64,000 nucleotides of DNA from Dactylorhiza incarnata (GCA_033032865.1 JAWHQI010000202.1:3162001-3226000); one strand, 5' to 3'; counted from the first letter of the stretch, positions 20,521 to 32,979 are shown. Notes: generated by a model not told the origin, from the letters alone. Program-made: numbers and translations.

Positions 20521-23500
20521 TTACTCCATGTTGAGCATTCCAAGTTCCGTCTTGAAGAAAGAGAACTTAGTCTCATCCAGTGGCTTCGTGAATATGTCTG
20601 CAACTTGCTTATCTGTGGGAACATAACTCAGATTTATGTCACCCATCTCCACATGCTCCCGGATAAAGTGATATCGTAGCTCGATGTGCTTTGTCCGACT
20701 GTGAGAGACTGGATTATTTGCGATAGCAATTGCACTGGAAGAGTCGCAAAACATAGGAATGTCTTTGATCTTCATGTTGTAGTCTTGAAGTTGATTTCTT
20801 ATCCATAGAAGTTATGCGCAACAACTGCCAGCAGAAATGTATTCTGACTCGGCGGTTGATATTGCAACACAATTCTGCTTCTTGCTACTCCAGGAAATAA
20901 GTCTCCTTCCGAGGAATTGGCACGTCCCGGAAGTGCTTTTTCTGTCGTCTTTGCTACCTGCAAAGTCTGCATCTGAAAAACCAATTAGTTCGCTATCATT
21001 ACTTCTTGGGTACCATAAGCCAAGATTTGGTATGCCTTTAAGGTATCTCAAAATTCGCTTTGCAGCAGTGTAATGAGATTCCTTTGAGTTCACCTGATAT
21101 CTAGCACATACACATGTAGAGAACATTATATCAGGTCTACTGGCAGTAAGGTAGAGCAAAGAGCCAATTATGCTTCTGTACTTGGTTTCATCAAAAGGTT
21201 TCCCTTTCTCATCCTTGTCCAGAGACGTAGCTGAGCTCATTGGAGTCCTCATAGAGGTTGCATTCTCCATTCCAAATTTCTTGATCAACTCCTTAGTGAA
21301 CTTTGTCTGAGAAATGAAGATTCCATCTTCAGACTGTTTCACTTGAAGTCCTAAGAAATATTTCAGCTCACCCATACTGCTCATTTCAAATTTCCCTTGC
21401 ATAAGTTTAGAAAACTTTTTGCAGAGGTTATTGTCCGTAGAACCAAATATGATGTCATCGACATAGATTTGCACTAGCAAAATCTTGCCTTTTACTTCCC
21501 TAAGAAATAATGTTTTATCTATCTTTCCTCTTGTGAACTTGTTCTCAAGAAGAAAGTTAGATAGCGTCTCATACCGAGCTCGAGGAGCTTGTTTCAAACC
21601 ATATAAAGCTTTTTGTAATAAATAAACATGATTGGGATGATCAGGATTAACAAAACCTGGGGGTTGTTCAACGTATACTTCCTCTTTAATGTCTCCATTT
21701 AGAAACGCGGATTTGACATCCATTTGATATACGGTGAAACCCTTGAAAGCAGCATAAGCAAGGAAGAGTCTGATCGCTTCGAGCCTTGCTACTGGAGCGT
21801 ACGTCTGATCGAAGTCGATACCTTCCTCTTGTCTGTACCCTTTAGCTACAAGTCTGGCTTTGTTCTTTATGATTGTTCCTTCTTCATCCAGCTTGTTTCT
21901 ATACACCCACTTTGTTCCAATGACATTTTTGTCTTTGGGTTTTGGAACAAGTGTCCATACCTTACAGCATTTGAATTGATTTAATTCTTCTTCCATAGCA
22001 ATTATCCAGGATGGATCTTCATTTGCCTCTTGGAATTTCTTTGGTTCGACCTGCGAAAGAAAACTCAAATGCATATTCTCGTTAATGGTACCTCGTCTTG
22101 TTCTTATTCCTTCATGAGGATCTCCTATGATTTGATCAACTGGATGATCCCTCATGTGTCGTAGCCCGAGGTTCCTTGCATGATTTGAACCAATAGGAGT
22201 TTCTTCTATTGTTGGAGTATCTTCCTCCACTTGGATTGGCTCTTCATCAAGATGATCTTCTTCATAGGTAGTTATAGGGGGAATCTTGATGAAGTGTTGA
22301 GAATTTTCTTCAACTGGCTGATCCAAGTTTAAGTCCTGCAGCTTTGAACCTGTGTCTACAGAAGAAATGCTAGAGGAGCTGCCTTGAAGCATGCTCGTCT
22401 CATCAAATACAACATTAATAGATTCTTCTACCACTAGGGTTTTCTTGTTAAAAACTCTATATGCCCTACTATGTCTACTATAACCTACAAAAGTACCTTC
22501 AAAGCTCTTTTCACTAAACTTAGTTTTGTAATGCTTTCCATTGTTTAGCACAAAGCATTTACTACCAAAGATTCGAAAATAAGAAATGGTCGGTTTCTTG
22601 CCCTTTAGAAGTTCATAAGGAGTCTTTTCATGGTTTTTGTTTATGAGTGCTCTGTTTTGCACATGGCATGCAGTATTGACAGCTTCAGCCCAGAAGTATT
22701 CAGGTAGTGAAGAGTCACTCAACATGGTTCTGCAAGCCTCAATAAGTGTTCTATTCTTTCTCTCAGCTACTCCATTTTGTTGTGGAGTTCGAGGAGAGGA
22801 AAACTCATGAAAGATACCAAGGCTTTCACAAAATTCTGTCATGGCTCCATATTCAAATTCTGTACCATGGTCACTTCTGATTTTGACCACCGAACAGTTA
22901 AATTCATTCTGGACTTGCCTGACAAAGCTAGTAAAAGTGTCAAAGGTATCTGACTTGTGTTTCAGAAAGAATACCCAGGCAAAACGAGAGTAATCATCCA
23001 CAATAACCAATGTGTAAGACTTTCCTCCTAAACTCCTAATTTGCAAAGGACCAAACAAATCCATATGGAGCAGGTACAAACACCTGGTTGAATCTTTGCC
23101 AATAATGCTCATAAAGGTAGCCCTTGTTTGCTTGCCTTTTACACATGCATGACAAGGTCTATCTTTAACGCACTTAACATCTGGTGCATCGCGCACTAAG
23201 TTTTGAGAAAACAATTTATTAATAGTTTTGAGATTTATATGTGCTAATCTCTTATGCCATTGATCAACAAGAGATGCACTATCTTTAGCTAAAAGACACA
23301 CGGGTGTAGAAGATGATATACAAAGAAAATTTAAACAAAATATGTTTCTACAGCGAGTGTCTGATAAAATCGTTTCATGATTTTCAACCGACTTTATCAA
23401 ACACTTATCTTTATGAAAATCAACAATGTATCCTTTATCACAAAGTTGACTTATGCTTATCAGATTATGTTGTAATCCTTCCACATAAGCTACATCGGAA

Positions 23501-23700
23501 AACGATACATTACCATTAGAAATCATACCATAGCCTTTAGTTATTCCTTTGTCTGAACCGCCAAAAATAACTTTTGGACCGTTCGCAACTGGAATGTAGT
23601 TTTGCAAAAGGCTTCTTGTCCCGGTCATATGCCGAGAGCATCCACTGTCCAAGTGCCAGATAGGATTTTTATTGGCCTTTGGACATACCTGCAAAAACAT
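20521..23700 (-). pseudogene. Sire-4 pol: protease, integrase, reverse transcriptase, RNase H (one nonsense codon)
   Basis: The frame is open from 23700 to 20812, stops at TAA 20812-20814, and resumes in the same frame to 20521, so about 1,060 codons with one nonsense change. Protease: [12 protein letters not shown] (Asp about residue 18). Integrase: zinc finger [11 protein letters not shown] ... CHACVKGKQ, then core [17 protein letters not shown] and [15 protein letters not shown] (the D-D-E residues). [37 protein letters not shown] (about residue 747), FLGLQV. RNase [20 protein letters not shown], then after the stop FCDSSSAIAIANNP and the end LGMLNME. The stop lies within RNase H, at a Gln position in the relatives. 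Pol is shifted +1 relative to gag, so it needs frameshifting, splicing or its own start. Otherwise all catalytic motifs are present. Confidence 0.95.
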
Positions 23701-23701
23701 A

Positions 23702-26017
23702 TTATTTTGCCTTAGGAGCCCAAACAGATTTGGGTCCTTGGTCCCATGTCAGTTGAGCACCACGATGAATGTTAACATTGCGAGTGGTCTGCCTTGCAAC
23801 GTTCACTTGTGGTCTCCTAGTATACGTTGTGTTGAACCAATAATCAACGGCAAAGTGACCAATTTTGCCGCAGCACCAACAGTCGAATCTGTTGTACCTT
23901 TTTTTTACACTCTCCTGCTTAACTTTTTGAACGTTAGCTCTTGCAGGAGCAGTCCTTCTAGATGAGGATGCCTCAACGGGGCAGCACACACAAGGTGGTA
24001 CTGTCTTCTTCGGCTTTGGTGCAACAGCCTTCACTTTTGGTGCTCTCTTAGCACTCGGGCCATGAACAAATGGACCGTACCCTTTCCGATTAATCTCTTG
24101 ATAGGGTGCTTGAAAAGCACTATCACCAATGTTTCGGGGAGGAGCCCATTCCTTATGATCATTCACAGGCGTAAAAGAAATTGGTCGTGTGAAATGACCA
24201 TAGGAACTCTCCATATCATAAGCATTCGTAGGGAATATAACTCTCTTGAATGCTACAGGCTCTTGACGAGCTTTCCCTTTTTCTTTGGTGGTAGCTTTCA
24301 TAGCAATCAAACCATTCTTCTTAGCAATTGTGTTTTTAGAAGAATTGCTAGTACTAGCTTCATGCCCTATACCGCTTCCTTTTGCCTTAGTGGTAAAAGT
24401 ACCAATAATTGGCAGAACAGTTTTAGGTTGAGAGAATGCTTCAACCAACTTCTTCTCGGCCGCAAGATGTTCCTCCAAGACATTTATCGAATGATCTCTC
24501 AAGGCAAGAGTCTCTTCCGAGCTTTTGATCTTGTCTTTCAAGGCTTGGACTTCCTCTTTGAGAGAAGAAAGTTCTTCAACTTCTTTTCTCAAGTTAGATT
24601 CCACCTCCTTGAGAGCCATGATCTCCTTACCCTGAGTTTTGACAACCTTTCGGCACTTGTCAAAGCTCTGGAGCATTTTGGTATATTGAGACATGAGCTC
24701 AGATTCTTCGTCTGTGGGGTTATCCTTTTGTTCAGCCGAAGCATAATCAGAATCAGATAAGATAGTGTGATCATTTACCTTTCCGGTGTACGGGGGCGCT
24801 TCTTCATCATCAGACATGGCCATCAGGCCGAAATAAGCTTCTTCTTCATCACTCGACTCATCGGAGTCACTGTCGCTCAGAGTTTTGGCTTTCTTAGCGA
24901 CGAAACTTCTATCTGATTTCTTCTTTCCGTGAGTGGATTTCTTGTCTTCTTTTCTTCCACCTTCTTTCTTCTTGTAGGGACACTCAGCAATTATGTGCCC
25001 TGGCTTATTACAACAGTAGCAAATAATGTCAGAAGAAAAATGTTTGTTCTGTTTCGATTTGTACCTGTCATTATTGCTTGAGCCCTTCCTGTGATAGTCG
25101 CCATCATGACGAGAATGTTTATGATCCGAGGAAGACGGCTTGTTGTTCATGTGCCTTCGTTTGTTCAGCAGTTTCTTAAACTGACGGGAAATCAAAGAGA
25201 ACTCCCCATCAGACAGTTCGGAACAGGAGGAGCTGGCTTCCGATTCTTCTTCATTATCAGATTCCTTTTCTCTGATCGGTGTCACTGCTTTGCTCTTCTT
25301 TGAACTCTCTACCTTCAAAGCTAATGTTCTTTCTTTGCTTGAAGCTCGATTGACATCCTCTTCAGACTTTCGGATGTTCATTTGTAATTCATGAGACAGC
25401 AGCTTCCCGAACAGATTCTGAGGTTCTAGACTTGGCAGTTTTCCAAACTCTCTTATGGCAACAATTTTGCTATCCCAGTCTTTCGTTAGGGAATGCAAGA
25501 ATTTGTCATTTAGTTCACCGTTTGTGAACTCCCTGTCGTAGTTCCTCAGACCATTGACTATTTTGAAGAATCGCTCGTACGCATCAGCAATGCACTCCTT
25601 CTTATTCTGCTTAAACGCCTCGTACTCTTGATTAAGTAGAGACCTTCTATCTTCTCTTACCTCGTCAGTACCTTCCATTAGAACAATTAAGGATGTCCAC
25701 ATCTCTTTGGCTGATTTGCAGTGGATTAAGTTTTGCAACATGGAATCGTCCACTGCACTAGCAATTATGTTCTTAGCCTTCTTGTCAAGAGCAACAAGAG
25801 CTATCTCATCCTTAGTCAAATCCATCATTTTCTTAGGTATCTGAACAGTAGGATTTGTAGACGAAGCGGTCATTGGCACATGGGGACCTTCTTCCATGAC
25901 TTGGAAGATTCTGGGATCTGCAGCTTCCATATAAAAACGAACTCTTTCCTTCCACATAGGAAAGTTGGCCTTAGTGCAGATGGGCAGTTTCAGAGAGGAT
26001 TCCTTGACTCTATCCAT
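23702..26017 (-). CDS. Sire-4 Gag, intact (771 residues)
   Basis: This is an uninterrupted frame from [20 protein letters not shown]. The head [15 protein letters not shown] and the helical region to about residue 230 ([36 protein letters not shown]) are the Copia gag/UBN2 type. A Ser/Glu-rich linker leads to a CCHC zinc knuckle at residues 333-346 ([14 protein letters not shown]), then a Lys-rich and acidic region, a coiled coil (about 460-550, [20 protein letters not shown]) and a second knuckle at 713-726 ([14 protein letters not shown]) in which the last Cys is Tyr. It ends VWAPKAK. Gag forms the particle and binds element RNA. The start is 64 bp inside the primer site. At 771 residues it is long, as in Sireviruses. 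This is the only full-length gag in the window. Confidence 0.95.
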   Translation of the reverse strand: MDRVKESSLKLPICTKANFPMWKERVRFYMEAADPRIFQVMEEGPHVPMTASSTNPTVQIPKKMMDLTKDEIALVALDKKAKNIIASAVDDSMLQNLIHCKSAKEMWTSLIVLMEGTDEVREDRRSLLNQEYEAFKQNKKECIADAYERFFKIVNGLRNYDREFTNGELNDKFLHSLTKDWDSKIVAIREFGKLPSLEPQNLFGKLLSHELQMNIRKSEEDVNRASSKERTLALKVESSKKSKAVTPIREKESDNEEESEASSSCSELSDGEFSLISRQFKKLLNKRRHMNNKPSSSDHKHSRHDGDYHRKGSSNNDRYKSKQNKHFSSDIICYCCNKPGHIIAECPYKKKEGGRKEDKKSTHGKKKSDRSFVAKKAKTLSDSDSDESSDEEEAYFGLMAMSDDEEAPPYTGKVNDHTILSDSDYASAEQKDNPTDEESELMSQYTKMLQSFDKCRKVVKTQGKEIMALKEVESNLRKEVEELSSLKEEVQALKDKIKSSEETLALRDHSINVLEEHLAAEKKLVEAFSQPKTVLPIIGTFTTKAKGSGIGHEASTSNSSKNTIAKKNGLIAMKATTKEKGKARQEPVAFKRVIFPTNAYDMESSYGHFTRPISFTPVNDHKEWAPPRNIGDSAFQAPYQEINRKGYGPFVHGPSAKRAPKVKAVAPKPKKTVPPCVCCPVEASSSRRTAPARANVQKVKQESVKKRYNRFDCWCCGKIGHFAVDYWFNTTYTRRPQVNVARQTTRNVNIHRGAQLTWDQGPKSVWAPKAK

Positions 26018-26080
26018 GGCTTGCTAGCAACTAGAAGGATGGATCTTGTTCAAGGTGTTAACCTAGCAACGAACAACGAC

Positions 26081-26092
26081 CCTCTGATACCA
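26081..26092 (-). other. Sire-4 primer-binding site
   Basis: The minus strand reads TGGTATCAGAGG two bases after the LTR end. This is the initiator Met-tRNA type. Confidence 0.9.
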
Positions 26093-26094
26093 AT

Positions 26095-27539
26095 TGAAGT
26101 ATCTAGTTGCCTACCTAAATCACCTAGAGGGGGGTGAATAGGTGATCTATACGTCTTTTGCGGAATTAAAAATTAAACGTAAAGCACAGCACACAAAATA
26201 GATCACAGCCACAGATAACACCAGGAATTTATAGTGGTTCCCCGTACTTGGGTACTCCACTGCCGGCTTCGCCAATCTAGCACCACAGCTAGACTTGACT
26301 ACTCACTAAAACTCGGATCAGAATGATCCTACAAACTCGGAGTCAAACTCCTACAATCTCAGAGAGAACCTCTCTTACAACTCGGAGAAAAACTTCTCCT
26401 ACAACTCGGAGAACAACCTCTCCTACAGCTTGGAGATAACAACTCCTACAAAGATGATAAAAGGTTTTGAATAAAATGATACCAGATCTGAATAACAGAG
26501 GCGTTTTCTTCCTTCTTCTTGAATGGCTTTTGAGAACAAAGAGGAAGAACAACGATCCTTCAAATCTGTCTTTGGCAATCCGAAACGATCCAATAGAGAT
26601 TATAGAAACAGAACACGATTGATCGAATCCTTCTTGATAGAAATCAGCAACTCAGATGAGTAGATCGATCTTCAAACGTAGGCGACGGCGAGGCGGCGCT
26701 TTTCTCGTTCTTTTTGATCGGGAGAGAGACTAGGGTTTAGAAAGATTCGAAAAACTTCTTGTAAACAACCCAAGAGCGATCCTATATATAGAGGGAAGCA
26801 AATAAGGATTAAATCGACCTTAAATGCACTCCATATAGCCGTTAGGATCGGGAAAGAACACTTATGATCCGTCAAGAACCGAGAAAACAAATTAGAGAAA
26901 AAACGGACAGAATTCTCGAGACATAATGGTTCTCTCGAGACATAAGGGATCTCTCGAGAACTGAGGATGAAAGAACAAAAGGTTAATGTATCGAGAACTG
27001 ACGGATCTCTCGAAATATGAAGCAAAGAGAGCAGGAAAGAGATGTCTCGAGAACTCGATGATCTCTCGAGACATTACAAAGATTTCGGTAACAAGGACTT
27101 TCGAGACATGCTTAATCTCTCGAGATATCAAGAACAGAAATACCAAGATCAAAGGAACTTGCCTCTCGAGACATGTCAGAACTCTCGAGACATGCATGAT
27201 CTCTCGAGACATATCCTTAGAAAAATTGTTTTCAACAATTTTCTTTTCTTCTCTTGAACACTTGCTGCAACCGCACTCCAAAGTCTTCAATAGTCTTGAA
27301 AATAAAGTGTACCACAATAGAGAGATCACACATGAGTCATCACCATGTTTCATATAATGAGGGATTACATTGTATGAAACTGTGTTTGCAGACCCATTGT
27401 GACCTGACATTGATTTACACTTAGCAATGATAATCTGCAAGACAATACTAGAAAAGCATATCAAATACAAAAGCAATTCAATCTTAGTTTAAGGGTGACT
27501 TCTCACAAATCAAGGTAATTGTGAATACAATTCCCAACA
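26095..27539 (-). repeat. Sire-4 5' LTR
   Basis: This is the near-identical copy of 15872-17317, with the TCTCGAGACAT array at 26910-27215 and a CTATATATAG site near 26780. One array unit damaged in the other LTR (CTCAAAATATG) is intact here (CTCGAAATATG), which helps place the mutations. Confidence 0.95.
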
Positions 27540-27544
27540 GGTGA
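27540..27544. repeat. Target-site duplication of Sire-4, right copy
   Basis: GGTGA, identical to 15867-15871. It lies in the codons for Gly-Glu of the Sire-3 reverse transcriptase. Confidence 0.95.
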
Positions 27545-28390
27545 GCTCAAATATTTCCTAGGTCTCCAAGTGAAACAATCTGAAGATGGTATTTTCATCT
27601 CCCAGACCAAGTTCACTAGGGAGCTAGTCAAGAAATTTGGATTGGAGAGTGCTTCTTTAATGAAGACTCCAACGGAACCAATGTGCCTTTGGACAAGGAT
27701 GAGAAGGGCATACCCTTTGATGATACCAAGTACAGATGCATGATTGGATCTTTGCTTTATCTAGCTGCAAGTAGGCCTGACATAATGTTTGCTACATGTG
27801 TTTGTGCTAGATATCAGGTGAATCCTATGGAATCTCATCATGTCTCTGTCAAGAGAATCTTAAGATACCTAAAGGGTACAACAAATCTTGGCCTATGGTA
27901 CCCTAGGAACAATGGATGTGAACTGACTGGCTACTAAGATGCAGATTATGCAGGGTGCAAGGAAGATAGGAAGAGTACCTCAGGTACATGTCAATTCCTT
28001 GGTGGAAGACTGATCTCTTGGAGCAGTAAGAAGCAAACCAATGTGGCAATCTCAACAGCAGAATCTGAGTATATCTCTGCTGGGAGATGCTGTGCCCAAC
28101 TGCTATGGATTCAGCATCAACTTGAAGACTATAATCTAAAGATGACCAAAACACCACTGTTTTGTGACTCTTCAAGTGCAATCTCAATTGCTAAGAACCC
28201 TGTCTCTCACAGCAGGACTAAGCATATTGAGATCAGGTATCACTTCATTAGGGAGCATGTGGAAAATGAAGATATCACCCTTGAGTTTGTCCCAACAGAT
28301 GAACAAGTGGCTGATATATTTACAAATCCCCTAGATGAAGCTAAGTTTAATTTCTTCAAATTCCAATTGGGGATGTTAAACTTAGAGTAA
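27545..28390 (+). pseudogene. Sire-3 pol, 3' part (end of RT, RNase H)
   Basis: The frame resumes after Sire-4 with [18 protein letters not shown] frame change near 27680 leads into PLDKDEKGIPFDDTKYRCM, and a TAA near 27935 falls in the RNase H GFSDAD motif (here GY-stop-DADYAG). Then [51 protein letters not shown] and the C-terminus FQLGMLNLE at 28390. The residue lost in Sire-4 (Gln after SCCA) is present here. Confidence 0.9.
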
Positions 28391-28787
28391 TCCTCAACTT
28401 ATTCTTCACTAATCCCTTTCTAGATGATTGGTTAGAAAATCTCTCAGGATTTGGATGAACTATGACTGAGCAAGGGGGAGCTTGAACTATTGTCTACGTA
28501 AAGGAGAGCTGCAGAAAAGAAGTCAGAAAGGGGGAGAAATGACATCAATATGTTCAAGGCAAGATGCTCAAGAAGACCTCAAAGATAGGGGGAGCAAAGA
28601 AGTAGGGGGAGCCACAAAAGAAGAGACATCAAATCAAGGGGGAGCTACAAGCTTGATGTACTCATAAGTTCAGCAAAAGATAAGTAAAATCTTAAATGCT
28701 CATGCCTTCCATTTAAGATTATAACATTTATTGTCAAGTGAAAGTAGTCTTGAATTGAGATTCTGACTTCTTCAAATAGGGGGAGAT
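28391..28787 (+). repeat. Non-coding 3' region of Sire-3 with repeated purine tracts
   Basis: Between the pol stop and the 3' LTR there is no env-like ORF. AGGGGGAG-type purine tracts recur near 28472, 28528, 28585, 28601 and 28638, before the true tract (AATAGGGGGAGAT) that adjoins the LTR at 28788. Multiple purine tracts in this position are a known Sirevirus trait. Confidence 0.75.
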
Positions 28788-30790
28788 TGTTGGGAATCTT
28801 GCACACATGATTCCTTATTTGAAGAAGTCAACAAGTCAAGAAAACTTCACTTTGTATTTGATTACTTCTCTAGCTCATAATCTCAGGAAGTTAAAGGAAT
28901 GTCGTCGAGAAGAATAGGAGATATCGTCGACAAAGTATGTTTGTCGTCATGATGATGAGCAAAGCAAATGCTGAGACTTGGCAAGTTCGTCGAACGCAGA
29001 ATGCAGTTTGTCGAACGCAGAAAGCAGTTCATCGAACGCAAAATGAAATTCATCGAACAAAGAGACAGGACAGAAGCAAATGCCGAGACTTGGCAAGTTC
29101 GTCGAATGAAGAATGAAGTTTGTCCAACGCAGAGACGGGACAGAAGAATAAAGTTCATCGAACGCAGAATGTTGTTCGTCGAACGCAGAATGAAGTTCGT
29201 CGAACGCAGAGAAGACATGAAGATATCAAAGGAAGGAATGTCGTCGAGAAGATGCAGTATCATTGACATCATCAAAGTAGCCTTGTCGTCGAGAAGAACA
29301 GACATCGTCGTAAAGAAGGCATGACGTCGAGAAGACTGAAGAAGGACAGCTGAAGACAAGCAGTTGCTAAAGCTGTCGACATGATATCGCTCATGTCGTC
29401 GAAAAAACAAAGTGATTACGACGACAGTTTGCAAGAATGAAGATCACGATGACACGGTCAGAGATTGCATATCATCGTATATGCAGAAACGCTGGGATAT
29501 CTCGTGTCGTCTAGATACCATCATTAAAGGCAGAAGCTAGAATACTTGAAGATACACCAAGGCCTAAGGCATCGACAAAGTCATGTCATCGAGATATTAT
29601 CCATATCATCATAATGTTGTCAGTATCGGCATGAAGCTGGAAGTACCGTCGAGACAGAATTTAAATGTTGCGGACACACTGTCAGCAATTAATGCCGCCT
29701 CCTGATTGTCCAATCAGCGCATGCTCTTAAGGAATGGGGCGTCTGACACTTAAGGAACTTTTAGAAGACCGTTGGGAGCGTCGCATTCTTATAAAAGAGA
29801 TAAGAGGTTGCTCTAAAGCAATAATCATCAATAAAAAAAGAATCCCGCCGTTGCTTCAATACAACAGTACATTCTGCGGAGGAGAAGAAGAAAAAGTAGA
29901 GAACAAGAATCAAGCATTCTCAGAAGAATCAGTCATCTGATCGACTGATAAGAAGTCGTTCCTCCTCCGGCAAAGAGAACAGATTGAAGAAGAACTGTGC
30001 TTTCAAGATCTGAATCAGAAACATCTTCTTCAACCTCAAGAAGCCGATCTCCCTCAGGCTAAGTTGCGGATCTTCATCAGGCAGAAGAAACAGTGTTCTT
30101 TACTGTAAACCTTTTATTGTTGTAAGGCTTGAGGGCCTAAGTGTCTAGCTTGAGGGCTGGAGAGCTATGAGGCTTGAGGGTCAGGGCAGTGTACTTGCGG
30201 GTCAGATACCATCTAGCTTGAGGGCTGGAGAGATGTGAGGCTTGAGGGCCAGGGCAGTGGACTTGCGGGTCCGACACCGTCTAGCTTGAGGGCTGGAGAG
30301 CTGTGAGGCTTGAGGTCCAGGGCAGTGGACTTGCGGGTCTAAATTTGTCAAGCTTGAGGGCTTGGGTGTAGTAGGGGCTTGCGGGCCTAGGCTATAGGCA
30401 CAGGACTTGCGGGTCTATATTGTGTAGGGATTGAGGGCCTGAGTGTCGAGCTTGCGGTCTCGTGTGCAGTAGGGGCTTGCGGGCCTAGGCTGTAGGACTT
30501 GCGGGTCCGTGTTGTAAGGCTTGAGGGCCTGAAGTTTTGGCGGAGTTTGCCGATCCTTGCACACTGCTAGGTAGGTGCAGAGGAACAAAGGACTACTTAA
30601 GACACCCGGTCTTGAGGAACCTCTATAGATCTTGTGTTGTCTGCTGTGATTTATTTGTGCGATAATTTTGTGGTATGCTTGAATATTCGTAACTCGCGCT
30701 AATATTTCGAAAAGAACCCAGATCACCTAACACCCCCCCCCCCCCCCCCCCCCCCCCCCCCGCCTCTAGGTGAACGTTCCATTAACAATA
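28788..30790 (+). repeat. Sire-3 3' LTR
   Basis: It starts TGTTGGGAATC and ends ATTAACAATA, where the other LTR ends in ACA, so the terminal CA has mutated to TA. It contains the GTTCGTCGAAC array (28985-29215), TATAAAA near 29790, GAGGGCC repeats (30120-30540) and a 29-C run (30733-30761). Divergence from the 5' LTR is clearly larger than for Sire-4. Confidence 0.9.
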
Positions 30791-30795
30791 CACAC
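30791..30795. repeat. Target-site duplication of Sire-3, right copy
   Basis: CACAC, matching 9290-9294. Confidence 0.8.
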
Positions 30796-30831
30796 TGGGG
30801 GTCTTGTGGGAGCATAATCCTTAGTACTCAT
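30796..30831 (-). pseudogene. Sire-2 gag, first codons
   Basis: The ATG at 30831 opens MSTKDYAPTRPPV and reaches the Sire-3 insertion. The frame continues at 9294 with the CNLKKFTLWKARI segment. The start lies about 86 bp inside the primer site, as in the other elements. Confidence 0.8.
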
Positions 30832-30916
30832 TTTCTTTATAAAATATGTTTATACAAAAGAAATAAAAGTAGGAGGTCTTTTTGATCAAGGTGTTAACCT
30901 CTTAATGATGAACCTC

Positions 30917-30928
30917 ACTTTGCTACCA
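30917..30928 (-). other. Sire-2 primer-binding site, mutated
   Basis: The minus strand reads TGGTAGCAAAGT, two changes from TGGTATCAGAG, two bases from the LTR end. Confidence 0.7.
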
Positions 30929-30930
30929 AT

Positions 30931-32683
30931 TGAAAGTGCACAGTGTGCCTCTGAGAATCCTCTAGAGGGGGGAGGGGGGGTGAATAGAGATTTAAAAAAT
31001 ATTCCTATTCAAGTTGTGTAAATACAATAAACCTAAGTATTATGCTTCACCAAGATATATCCCAGAATAAAATAGCTGCTATTAAGTAAAGAAATAAAAG
31101 ACTGTAAATGAATTCTACTCGATGAGGGACAGCACAGAAAAGAAATCTAGAAGAAACACAGAATTTTTTATAGAGGTTCCCCAAAATGTGGGTACTCCCC
31201 TCTTCTACCACCTGGTAGGGATGCACCACTATGCCTGAGTCTTTTGGTAAGGAGAATCTTAGAACCATAGATCTTTTCACAAGGAGATCATGAACCACCA
31301 GATCTTTTGATAAGGAGATATTGAACCACCAGATCTTTTGATAAGGAGTTCTTGAACCACTGAATCCTTTGAAGAGGGATTAATAAAACTCTTTTATATA
31401 AGGGAATTAGAAGGAGAAGGAAGAAGAGAAATGGTGTAGGAATTCTGTTCTCAGAATTTTTATGAAGGTTGTATGATACACTTCTTCTTGTATCTATCAC
31501 TAGATCTACTCATGATTTACTCCTGCTTTTGATAGTGATGTTTTGCAGGAGCTTTGATTGCCAGATCCTTTGTGTTTCTGCTGATTGAGATCTGGTTGTT
31601 ATGAGATGGTGATGAAGAACAGTTTTTAGATCCTTTGTACTTTTCTTCTGATTAAGATCAGCCTGCTATATGATTGTAATGAAGAGCAACTGTTATTCTC
31701 TTCTTTGTATATTCTCAGTTAAGGTTCCTGAGGGAGGATGAAGAGAAGCACTTGAGAGAAGATGATGGCCGACTGTAATGAATGCCTTCATTTTCTCTTT
31801 CTTCTTATCCCTTTTATTGTCCAGTTTAATTTGAATTTCTTTTCCTTTTCTGGTAAGAGCTGAAGAGGTATTTTTGTCTGGACATTTACATCGCTCTTTC
31901 CTTCTATAATTCCCGACCCGTCCACCAACATAAAGCTTGTTTCTAAGAAAGCATTTCTCTATCCTTTGTTAATTCTTCATTCCATTTGAGGTAATTAAGT
32001 AGCCGTTGGAGAACGGTCTTGAGAGTGGTGGGCCATGAGAGAGGGTCCAAAAATGACAGCTGAAAAGGTTTTCGTTTTAGACTGTATTCGACATAGCGTT
32101 GAGTTCACTTCCTATCTTATAGATGCACCTTCGAGTTCTTGTAGGATCAGCTTCGAATTCATCCTTGATCTGACTGAACTATGCTAGTCGATGTTGCGTC
32201 GATACCCTATCAACGTAACCATCGAGTTTAAGGTATGGCTCTGAGTTTCATTATCTGCGTCGAGATGATGTCGACGTTGCATCAACTTTTGATCACTTCG
32301 ACAGATACTTCCTTCTGCGCCGAGTTGAAGTAGAAGCTGCGTCGACTTCTTCAAGTACTTCGACAGGTCCATGGCCTCTGCGTCGATATCTATTCGACGT
32401 TACGTCGACATGGATTACTTCGACAGAAGGGTGAACTACTTGGACTTCTAGTCAGAGTAGCGTCGACAATAACTTGACGTTGCATCAAATTCTATTCGAC
32501 GCAAGTGTTTACTTTGCCCAAATTTTGCTTCTCTTCACTTGGTCTTGACACCCTAGGTTGAGTGTGATATCCTAAGACATCTAATGACCAGATTACCCTC
32601 ACTATACAATGGGTAATTCATTCATAAGAGATAAAATCGCTTTTAGGTAATTTGTTAAGTTAAATCAAATGGTTTTCCCAACA
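30931..32683 (-). repeat. Sire-2 5' LTR, full length
   Basis: Plus-strand ends are TGAAAGTGCACAG and TTTTCCCAACA, 1753 bp. The outer end carries the conserved CTCTAGAGGGGGG...GTGAATAG block (30958-30985). GATCTTTTGATAAGGAG units lie near 31260-31350, and the TCGACG array at 32090-32510. CTTTG after the end (32684-32688) is the expected target duplication, but the left partner is lost. Confidence 0.85.
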
Positions 32684-32766
32684 CTTTGAGCACTTATGGA
32701 TAGCCTATGTGAACAAGTCTAGGGCACCTAAACTTTAATGGGACCTAAAAAACTTGGGGTATTACA
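32684..32766 (-). repeat. Gyp-1 3' LTR start (fragment)
   Basis: On the minus strand it opens TGTAATACCCCAAG, a typical Tekay/Del-type Gypsy LTR start, and is homologous over about 70 bp to the LTR start ending at 46710 (shared AGTTTAGGTGCCCTAG). It stops at the Sire-2 insertion; its continuation is not found left of 3358. The segment 32767-32979 beside it is non-coding. Confidence 0.6.
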
Positions 32767-32979
32767 AATCTAACCCACCAAAAAGGAAATATCTTCCATG
32801 AAATTACATCAGGAGCATAACTGAACAATGAATAGTCAATACAAAATGTATTCAAGTTAATCTAATACACACCTTTTACAAACAATCTCAGGTACATCTG
32901 CCACATCGAATCCATATGCTCCTAACTCATCTTGGTCATGATTAGACCACAGAATCTTTACCAAGGGAACCTTCTTACT

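Larger units (their letters stand above)
15872..27539 (-). mobile_element. Sire-4: young, nearly complete Sirevirus-type Copia element with env-like ORF
   Basis: The LTRs are 15872-17317 (1446 bp) and 26095-27539 (1445 bp), TG...CA bounded, with a perfect GGTGA target duplication. Total length is 11.67 kb. Reading the minus strand: LTR, primer site, intact gag, pol with one stop, palindrome array, env-like ORF with one stop, purine tract, LTR. By eye the LTRs differ at about 20 positions (about 1.4%), making this the youngest dated layer of the nest. Confidence 0.95.
9295..30790 (+). mobile_element. Sire-3: Sirevirus-type Copia element (interrupted by Sire-4)
   Basis: The LTRs are 9295-11299 (2005 bp) and 28788-30790 (2003 bp), followed by primer site, gag, pol, a run of purine tracts and the 3' LTR. 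Without Sire-4 it measures about 9.8 kb. A perfect 5-bp duplication (CACAC) flanks it inside Sire-2 gag. It has no env-like ORF. Gag and pol carry about a dozen stops or frameshifts, so it is dead. Confidence 0.9.
3358..32683 (-). mobile_element. Sire-2: Sirevirus-type Copia derivative with gag and env-like ORF but no pol (split by Sire-3)
   Basis: Related LTR sequence flanks the element (3358-4849 truncated; 30931-32683 full, 1753 bp). Reading the minus strand from the right: LTR, primer site at 30917-30928, gag start at 30831, interruption by Sire-3 (9295-30790), rest of gag to 7434, a palindrome array, an env-like ORF and a purine tract next to the left LTR. Without the insert the element is about 7.8 kb. 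Protease, integrase, reverse transcriptase and RNase H are all absent, so it is non-autonomous. On the right it abuts the LTR of Gyp-1; the left end is truncated and shows no target duplication. Confidence 0.75.

Noticed and set aside
23672..26137. Plus-strand frames of 70-230 codons over the 24-26 kb region
   Set aside because: They are antisense to the intact Sire-4 gag on the minus strand and show no family features.
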